Source: an uncultured cyanobacterium
GTDB lineage: Bacteria; Cyanobacteriota; Cyanobacteriia; CACIAM-69d
Length of the DNA: 7,307 bases
Assembly (NCBI GenBank): GCA_937894105.1
Contig: CALCTI010000249.1
Location: 1-7,307, forward strand
Direction: 5' to 3'
The position numbers and the translations under genes are program-made. Positions 1 to 4,132 of the stretch are shown piece by piece. Within the stretch, counting starts at the first letter, position 1. Every line of letters begins with the position of its first letter. The notes below the pieces were generated by a model that saw nothing but the letters and a program-made list of their open reading frames with translations, was not told the DNA's origin and made no database searches.

Positions 1-436
1 CCACCAGCGACGCCTGGGGATCCAAGCCCGATAACTCCGGCGATCGCCCCACAATTTGAAACGCCAAACTATGCAGCGTCGACACCATAAACCCCTGCAC
101 CGGCACGTTTAAATCCACCAGCGCCGCCCGAATTTTTTGCTTTAAATTCGCCGCCGCTGACCTCGTAAAGGTGACCACTACCAGCTTTTTAGCGGAATGT
201 AACTGAAACCGGGCGATCGCCAACGCCGCCGCCCGAGCCATCCCCGTGGACTTTCCCGCCCCTGGCACCGCCGACACTGCCAACGGTCCCCCGGTCCAAT
301 CGGCCATCGCCCGCTGCCCCGGTCGTAGGGTATTTCGCAGCGATCGCCACGCCTCTGTCTCCCAAACTGCCCCTTGATTTTCCGCCGCCCTATTATTCGC
401 CACCCGCCCCGCCCCGGTCCGACCCACCACTACCAT
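1..436 (-). CDS. UvrD/Rep-family ATP-dependent DNA helicase, N-terminal part (cut by window edge)
   Basis: Translating the minus strand from the ATG at 436-434 gives 145 residues open to the window edge; the C-terminal part lies outside. Superfamily 1 helicase motifs appear in order: a Q-motif-like LRPGQRAMADW (residues 37-47, Q41), Walker A in AVPGAGKST (56-64), a motif Ia segment LVVVTFTRSAAANLKQKI (85-102), and VSTLHSLAFQIV (118-129), matching the TxHS segment of UvrD/PcrA/Rep proteins. Family members unwind DNA 3' to 5' using ATP, in repair or replication restart; the specific role cannot be read from this fragment. The reading frame stays open upstream to a stop at 496-494, so a TTG start at 487 would add 17 residues; I prefer the ATG although no clear Shine-Dalgarno is visible. 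Three HIP1 sites (40-47, 213-220, 340-347) mark it as resident sequence. It is divergent from the next gene. The motifs make the family secure; AddA/RecB-like or other UvrD subfamilies remain possible. Confidence 0.85.
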   Translation of the reverse strand, partial: MVVVGRTGAGRVANNRAAENQGAVWETEAWRSLRNTLRPGQRAMADWTGGPLAVSAVPGAGKSTGMARAAALAIARFQLHSAKKLVVVTFTRSAAANLKQKIRAALVDLNVPVQGFMVSTLHSLAFQIVGRSPELSGLDPQASLV

Positions 437-473
437 TCCAGTCTGGCACTTAGTAAACCACAGTTCGTCAAGA

Positions 474-486
474 TGGCAGTCTGCCA
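474..486. promoter_or_regulatory. 13-bp palindrome in divergent intergenic region (candidate operator)
   Basis: TGGCAG-T-CTGCCA is a perfect inverted repeat with 6-bp arms and one central base. It lies between the divergent helicase and PPC-domain genes, where a dimeric regulator would be expected to bind. A TACAAT hexamer at 497-502 could be a -10 element for the rightward gene, but no convincing -35 sits at the right distance. If the helicase starts at the TTG at 487, the palindrome lies inside its coding region. No known operator consensus was recognised. Confidence 0.25.
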
Positions 487-554
487 ATGGGATTCATACA
501 ATTGGAATAGGGGCGGAATCGATCACGCGATCTCGCCAAGGTAATTGCCGGTGA

Positions 555-1070
555 ATGGGAGAGCAAACAGTGATAATTGACTCTGGAAACGGTTCTGGAA
601 AAATGGCTTGGAATCAGGTGAAACAGTTTATTAAACGGGCGGCGCAGGGGGAAGCAGGATTACTGGCAGCACTGGCGATCGCGGGGCTAACCCTGCCGGC
701 GATCGCGGCTCCGATAGAAATATACAAGCCCCAGCCCCTGCCAGAATCTAACGCCATCAGTGGCGAAATCACCATCAACGATATTCCCACCGGCACTGGC
801 GGCTTTGCCCGGGACTATCGCATTTCCGTAAAAACGGGCGATCGTCTAGAAATTGAACTTACCTCAGACGAATGCGATACCGTGGTAAAGCTAATTGCCA
901 ATGACGGCACCACCCTGGTAGAAAACGAAGATCGCGGCGACGGCAGCACCCACTCCCGCATTTTTACCAGCATTGACCAGGAAGGGGAATACACCATCCG
1001 TGTCCAAGCGTTCGGCAACTCCACTGGCGGCAAATTCGACCTCAAAGTCACACGCCTTCGCGCCTTATAA
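555..1070 (+). CDS. small exported protein with a single PPC (bacterial pre-peptidase C-terminal) domain
   Basis: The 171-residue product has a basic stretch (KQFIKR, 23-28) followed by a hydrophobic run around LLAALAIAGLTLPAIAA (36-52) ending in an AxA-type cleavage site, so it should be exported. A short linker leads to a beta-rich domain at about 88-167. Its landmarks are DYRISVKTGDRLEIEL, then DECDTVVKLIANDGTTL, NEDRGDG and GEYTIRVQAF, the usual pattern of the PPC fold (PF04151-like). In secreted proteases PPC is an accessory C-terminal domain; here it stands alone with no catalytic domain, so the role is unknown (surface or periplasmic binding is inference). The start is uncertain: ATG at 555 has only a distant AAGG, while ATG at 603 would give a more normal signal peptide by removing 16 residues. 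Two HIP1 sites (675-682, 699-706) encode Ala-Ile-Ala within the signal peptide. A terminator follows. Confidence 0.8.
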   Translation: MGEQTVIIDSGNGSGKMAWNQVKQFIKRAAQGEAGLLAALAIAGLTLPAIAAPIEIYKPQPLPESNAISGEITINDIPTGTGGFARDYRISVKTGDRLEIELTSDECDTVVKLIANDGTTLVENEDRGDGSTHSRIFTSIDQEGEYTIRVQAFGNSTGGKFDLKVTRLRAL

Positions 1071-1152
1071 GTCGCATTTTTTCGCCTGTTTATAGTGGGG
1101 AGAAAGGGGTAAACCCCCAAGTTGAAAGCACTCTCCCTGCAAAACAATAGTG

Positions 1153-1180
1153 GTCCGTAAGTGAATTACGGGCTTTTTTA
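1153..1180 (+). terminator. rho-independent terminator after the PPC-domain gene
   Basis: CCGTAA (1155-1160) and TTACGG (1166-1171) form a perfect 6-bp stem with a 5-nt loop, extendable by a T-G wobble and a G-C pair to 1153/1173. Six T residues follow directly. It lies about 80 bp past the stop at 1070. A second possible structure precedes it: GGGAGA (1098-1103) pairs with TCTCCC (1132-1137), enclosing a GGGG-TAAA-CCCC hairpin (1106-1117). Confidence 0.8.
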
Positions 1181-1275
1181 CTCTCTGATCTTTTGGATTT
1201 CGGGAGGGAAATTAACCCCCTTGAATCACACAGCTAAAAATCAGAAGCCTCCAAAACCAAAAAGTTACCCTTTCA

Positions 1276-1327
1276 AACTGCATTTTGAAACTGCACTTTG
1301 GAACTGCACTTTGAAACTGCACTTTAC
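1276..1327. repeat. 13-bp direct tandem repeat, four copies
   Basis: AACTGCA recurs at 1276, 1289, 1302 and 1315 with an exact 13-bp period. The units are close variants of AACTGCACTTTGA: the first has ATT for ACT, the third is preceded by GG instead of GA, and the last decays after CTTTA. The block ends about 45 bp before the glycosyltransferase start. The junctions read TTGAAA or TTGGAA, resembling -35 hexamers. The rest of 1181-1275 shows nothing I can interpret. Confidence 0.9.
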
Positions 1328-1348
1328 TGATAACCATTAAGCCCTGCG

Positions 1349-1354
1349 TATAAC
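1349..1354 (+). promoter_or_regulatory. possible -10 element for the glycosyltransferase gene
   Basis: TATAAC matches five of six bases of the bacterial -10 consensus and lies 17 bp before the ATG at 1371. No good -35 is found at 16-18 bp; the TTGAAA hexamers of the adjacent repeat are too far upstream. If used, it would need an activator or give a very short leader. A weak AAGAG at 1361-1365 is the only ribosome-binding candidate. Confidence 0.25.
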
Positions 1355-1370
1355 TGATGTAAGAGCCCGT

Positions 1371-2363
1371 ATGCAAAAACATTATATGAAGTCAGAAATA
1401 ACAGATATGAAAGCAGAAATCGTAGATGCTTCAACTGTGTCCCTAAGTCCTATCGTTACCGCCTTAACGATAGACAATGGCTTCGTAAATAGCGCGGGAG
1501 AAGTCTACGACAAAAACGGTACTTTTATTGACTTTCCAAGGGAATTAGGCAGCAAAAAACGGAAGAATATTGACACCGAAAGCGTTCAAAAGCGAGTAAA
1601 GAATAAAGAAGTTGTTTGCCTTATTCATGAGCGCAAAAATTATTCTTACTTTCACTGGGTACTTGAGACCTTACCCAAGTTTGTATTCCTCAATAATCAT
1701 CGCGACAAGTTTGATCTTGGAAAAGCTTACTATCACTGTGGTCTGTGGGGCACCTCTTACCAAAGGCAAGCCTTAAGACAATTAGGATTTAATCGCTGGA
1801 ATTTAATTGATGCCAGGCGCGTTCAGCTTTTAAATGCAAAAAAGGTGACGGTGCTTAAGCTTGAAGAAGAGCGACGCGAGCCCACTAAAGAGTTATGTCA
1901 AATGCTCAAAGATGCCTTTGTGAAGGCTCCAGCGGCAAACCCTTCTCGAAGGATTTATCTAACTCGAAAAAATGTTAAATCCGGCAGGCAAATCACAAAT
2001 GAGCTTGAGCTAGAGGCAATCCTAAGATCCTTCGATTTTGAAATTATCGATCCGGGACAATTTTCTTTCCCTAGCCAGGTCAAACTATTTAATGAATCTA
2101 ACCTTATCGTAAGTCCCCATGGTGCGGCTTTAGCGAATATTGTTTTCTGCAATGCGGGGACAAAAATTATCGAATTATTTAATCACAAAAATATTCAATT
2201 AGGCAGCCAATCCTATCCCAACATCTCTCAAGTTTGCGATTTTGAACTAACTCGATTACCAGCCAAAAGTACCTCTACAGACACTGACGAATACGTAGAG
2301 CGTTGCGACTTTATCATTGACCTTGATGCGTTTCGTTTAGCATTAGCTAACGCCCTATCTTAG
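1371..2363 (+). CDS. glycosyltransferase family 61 (DUF563) protein, probably horizontally acquired
   Basis: The 330-residue product carries the conserved order of the GT61/DUF563 family (PF04577). It has NYSYFHWVLETLPKF (90-104, like the family's N(Y)xHWLxExLPR), RRIYLTRK (193-200), a middle block DFEIIDPGQFSFPSQVKLFNES (222-243), SPHGAALANIVF (248-259) and GTKIIELF (263-270). These enzymes transfer sugars in the making of surface polysaccharides or glycoproteins; donor and acceptor cannot be predicted. No signal peptide or membrane segment is evident, so it should be cytosolic or membrane-associated. Met1, Met6 and Met13 are all possible starts; none has a strong Shine-Dalgarno. The gene is visibly AT-richer than its neighbours, uses AAA/AAT/TTT-type codons freely and lacks HIP1, whose nearest sites are at 699-706 and 2483-2490. 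It stands alone, without other polysaccharide genes nearby, which fits acquisition as a single cargo gene. Confidence 0.88.
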   Translation: MQKHYMKSEITDMKAEIVDASTVSLSPIVTALTIDNGFVNSAGEVYDKNGTFIDFPRELGSKKRKNIDTESVQKRVKNKEVVCLIHERKNYSYFHWVLETLPKFVFLNNHRDKFDLGKAYYHCGLWGTSYQRQALRQLGFNRWNLIDARRVQLLNAKKVTVLKLEEERREPTKELCQMLKDAFVKAPAANPSRRIYLTRKNVKSGRQITNELELEAILRSFDFEIIDPGQFSFPSQVKLFNESNLIVSPHGAALANIVFCNAGTKIIELFNHKNIQLGSQSYPNISQVCDFELTRLPAKSTSTDTDEYVERCDFIIDLDAFRLALANALS

Positions 2364-2369
2364 GGCGTT
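2349..2369. terminator. inverted repeat over both convergent stop codons (candidate bidirectional terminator)
   Basis: AACGCCCTA (2349-2357) and TAGGGCGTT (2361-2369) are perfect 9-bp arms with a 3-nt loop TCT. The TAG of the glycosyltransferase (2361-2363) and the TAA of the opposing gene (2362-2360) lie in the loop and right arm. Both transcripts would form the same hairpin. Neither side has a long T run, so termination efficiency is uncertain; the hairpin could instead protect 3' ends. Confidence 0.6.
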
Positions 2370-3502
2370 GAACTTTGGTGCCAGGCAATCAATGCACTGT
2401 AAAGATGAAAAGCAGAATCAATGGAGTTCTCATGGCGGCGCGATAATAATAAGTGAGGTTTAATATCTAGTAGTAAGTCGTCGCGATCGCTAACGCTGGC
2501 AGCAAAGCTGTCAAACTGGTCTCGAGCGGGGGCATGGGGTAACTGCTGGTCAAAAAAGCTGGTAACCGCATTCCACTGGGTACGGCGAGTGGGTCGCACT
2601 TGCTGATGGTTTTTCTCCTCTAAAAAGGCCACCGGCACAAAATCAACCCCCTGGTCGAATTGATAGCTACTGTCCACTAATCGCAAAATCGTGCGGCGAC
2701 TTCCCAAATGCACATCCATAATTTGGGCATAGTCCTGCATTTGCTCCCGGCGCATTAGCTTGCCCCGAGCATCCAAATCCACCACTGACGCAAATAGGGG
2801 CAAATCTCCAATGGTGCGACTGGTTACCTCGTCCCAGCCAAACTGAATACGCCCCAACTGTCCCGATTCATTCTCACAAACCACTACCATCTGGGGCTCT
2901 ACTGCTTCTAAATGGCGCACCTGAAATACTTTAGTTTGCTGGATGGCGGGGATGGGAGCCACAAAACAAGATAATCCTGCTGCCTTTAGCTCCTGCTCAT
3001 AAATTTGCAGCTCTGCCAGGGGTCCTAGGCGATACACTCGCCATTCTCGCGACGGAATTTGTAGCCGGGCGCTGTAAGTATCCAAATCAAAAACCCGCGC
3101 CAGGGCTTGGGCCGCGCCTTGACGATCGCCCCCCTCCGGCAATGGCTCCAGCACAAACATAGCGTTATTGCGCTGACTTCCTTGACCGCCAACGGTCTTC
3201 CGCGCCTTATTAAGGGCATCCTTACGGCGATCGCGATCGGCCCTTTCCAACCGTTCCAGTCCCTGCCGGGCCAGATTTAAAATTTTGGGATTAGGGGACG
3301 TGGTGTTTTGCAACAGCTTTCGGTAAATAGGCTCGGCGATCGCCCGTTTACCCGAAATTTCATGGAGCCGCGCCGCGTACACCTGCACCCAAGGATCATT
3401 GCCATGGGATTGCAGCAAAGGATTTAGCAGTCGAGCAGCGGTGCGATATTCCTTGCGCTTAAACGCCGCAATCATCTGATCCAACCCTGGAGGACGTGCC
3501 AT
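2360..3502 (-). CDS. conserved TPR-containing protein of unknown function
   Basis: The 380-residue product begins with helical repeats resembling TPRs (about residues 5-90): MIAAFKRKEYRTAARLLNPL, then WVQVYAARLHEISGKRAIAEPIYRKLL, with the expected Ala/Gly/Tyr spacing. A charged, probably helical linker follows (about 82-103). The remaining 270 residues are a mixed alpha/beta region that I do not recognise as a named domain. Landmarks are EWRVYRLGPLAELQIYEQEL (153-172), a hydrophobic strand MVVVCENESGQLG (205-217), DYAQIMDVHLGSRRTILRLVD (257-277) and a helical C-terminus. There is no signal peptide or membrane helix, so it is predicted cytosolic. The general look recalls cyanobacterial hypothetical proteins, but this is an impression. 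TPRs suggest protein binding. Three HIP1 sites (2483, 3227, 3336) indicate long residence. The ATG at 3502 has only a weak GAG upstream. It is a lone gene, overlapping its convergent neighbour by 4 bp. Confidence 0.75.
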   Translation of the reverse strand: MARPPGLDQMIAAFKRKEYRTAARLLNPLLQSHGNDPWVQVYAARLHEISGKRAIAEPIYRKLLQNTTSPNPKILNLARQGLERLERADRDRRKDALNKARKTVGGQGSQRNNAMFVLEPLPEGGDRQGAAQALARVFDLDTYSARLQIPSREWRVYRLGPLAELQIYEQELKAAGLSCFVAPIPAIQQTKVFQVRHLEAVEPQMVVVCENESGQLGRIQFGWDEVTSRTIGDLPLFASVVDLDARGKLMRREQMQDYAQIMDVHLGSRRTILRLVDSSYQFDQGVDFVPVAFLEEKNHQQVRPTRRTQWNAVTSFFDQQLPHAPARDQFDSFAASVSDRDDLLLDIKPHLLLSRRHENSIDSAFHLYSALIAWHQSSTP

Positions 3503-3549
3503 AGTTTTCGCTTACTCAACCACAACAATGCGTTTCTTCACGCGCTTCT

Positions 3550-3561
3550 CTGTTTTAACAG
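3550..3561. promoter_or_regulatory. short inverted repeat upstream of the TPR gene
   Basis: CTGTT-TT-AACAG has perfect 5-bp arms and lies about 50 bp upstream of the TPR-gene start at 3502, in its promoter or leader. It does not match the cyanobacterial LexA or NtcA consensus as I know them. It could be a weak leader hairpin or an operator. I find no clear -10/-35 pair around it. Confidence 0.2.
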
Positions 3562-3650
3562 GCACATACTGGATAGTCCCTTTTCACAGATCTTTTACAG
3601 AAAAATAAACTTTGGCACAAAGGGCAGATTCAGGGAGTGTCATTATTGAA

Positions 3651-3702
3651 AATACCGAATTCATCAATACCGCATTCATCAATACCGCATTCATCGATAC
3701 TG
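3651..3702. repeat. 15-bp direct tandem repeat, about 3.3 copies, in a gene-free stretch
   Basis: AATACCGAATTCATC (3651-3665) is followed by two exact copies of AATACCGCATTCATC (3666-3680, 3681-3695) and a decayed GATACTGG. It sits in the 369-bp stretch 3503-3871 between the TPR gene and the tRNA gene. That stretch otherwise shows only the small palindrome at 3550-3561 and no coding region I believe. Because the period is a multiple of three, one plus-strand frame reads as a TAFIN/TAFID pentapeptide series. Confidence 0.9.
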
Positions 3703-3871
3703 GACTTAACAGCTGCAAGCGTTTCAGCCTTCAATATTCTTATTCTAAAGGACGTGCATTCCCCACTGCGGAAGGCGTCTGGAGTTTAATTAGCAACACG
3801 CCACACACAAACCATTCACATGGACAATTAGCAGATATACCTGCCCCGCAAAGTGGTGGGTACCTTTTAAA

Positions 3872-3945
3872 TCGGGATGGCGGGATTCGAACCCACGGCC
3901 CCCTCGTCCCGAACGAGGTGCGCTACCAAACTGCGCTACATCCCG
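3872..3945 (-). tRNA. tRNA-Pro (anticodon CGG)
   Basis: The minus strand folds into a complete 74-nt cloverleaf. The acceptor stem is CGGGATG/CATCCCG with discriminator A, followed by TA at positions 8-9 and a GCGC/GCGC D stem enclosing AGTTTGGTA. The anticodon stem CCTCG/CGAGG has the loop TTCGGGA, putting CGG at positions 34-36. A 5-nt variable loop and a T arm with the loop TTCGAAT complete it. The anticodon arm closely resembles bacterial proK-type tRNAs and reads the codon CCG. The 3' CCA is not encoded (TTT follows), so it must be added by nucleotidyltransferase, as is usual in cyanobacteria. It is a single tRNA gene, not part of a cluster. Confidence 0.97.
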
Positions 3946-3960
3946 AAGCTGCTGGCTTCG
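3944..3960 (-). other. leader hairpin at the 5' end of the tRNA-Pro precursor
   Basis: On the transcribed strand CGAAGC (3960-3955) pairs with GCTTCG (3949-3944) across the loop CAGCA. The last two bases of the right arm are the first two of the mature tRNA, so the hairpin competes slightly with the acceptor stem at the RNase P cleavage site. It could act in 5' maturation, or be chance. Confidence 0.5.
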
Positions 3961-3981
3961 GCAGAAACCTAAGCAAATGAC

Positions 3982-4011
3982 AGTATAGGCGATCGCGACA
4001 AAAACAGTCAT
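3982..4011 (-). promoter_or_regulatory. sigma70-type promoter for tRNA-Pro
   Basis: Reading leftward, a -10 TATACT (3987-3982) lies 18 bp after a -35-like ATGACT (4011-4006, four of six consensus bases). The predicted start near 3975 gives a leader of about 30 nt before the mature 5' end at 3945. A HIP1 site (3989-3996) lies in the spacer. Confidence 0.5.
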
Positions 4012-4023
4012 TGGAACACTAAG

Positions 4024-4050
4024 AAAAACTACTATTTAAAGCTAGTTTTT
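4024..4050. repeat. AT-rich 8-bp inverted repeat between tRNA and channel genes
   Basis: AAAAACTA (4024-4031) and TAGTTTTT (4043-4050) are perfect arms around an 11-bp spacer. The site lies just upstream of the tRNA promoter and about 80 bp before the MscS-like gene. It ends in five T on the plus strand and, by symmetry, five T on the minus strand, but its stem is too AT-rich for a standard terminator. An AT-rich upstream promoter element is an alternative. No promoter for the rightward gene could be assigned in 4051-4132. Confidence 0.4.
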
Positions 4051-4132
4051 AAGTTGGCTTCCAAAACCACTGGGGTCTGGCAAGCTGATCGTGACCCTTG
4101 TAGACACGTTATAGCGAGACCCTCACGGCTCT

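Noticed and set aside
815..1147. Minus-strand frame of 110 codons opposite the PPC-domain gene
   Set aside because: It is antisense to a gene with clear signal peptide and domain, and its translation has no domain-like pattern.
3651..3702. Possible CRISPR array
   Set aside because: The copies are contiguous 15-bp units without spacers, so it is a plain tandem repeat.
3612..3980. Plus-strand open frame of 122 codons from a TTG
   Set aside because: It runs straight through the tRNA-Pro gene; its GGIRTHGP-type segment is the well-known false translation of a tRNA. No ribosome-binding site.
3790..4011. Minus-strand open frame of 73 codons
   Set aside because: Its middle (GRGGRGFESRHP) is the sense-strand translation of the same tRNA, a recurrent annotation artefact.
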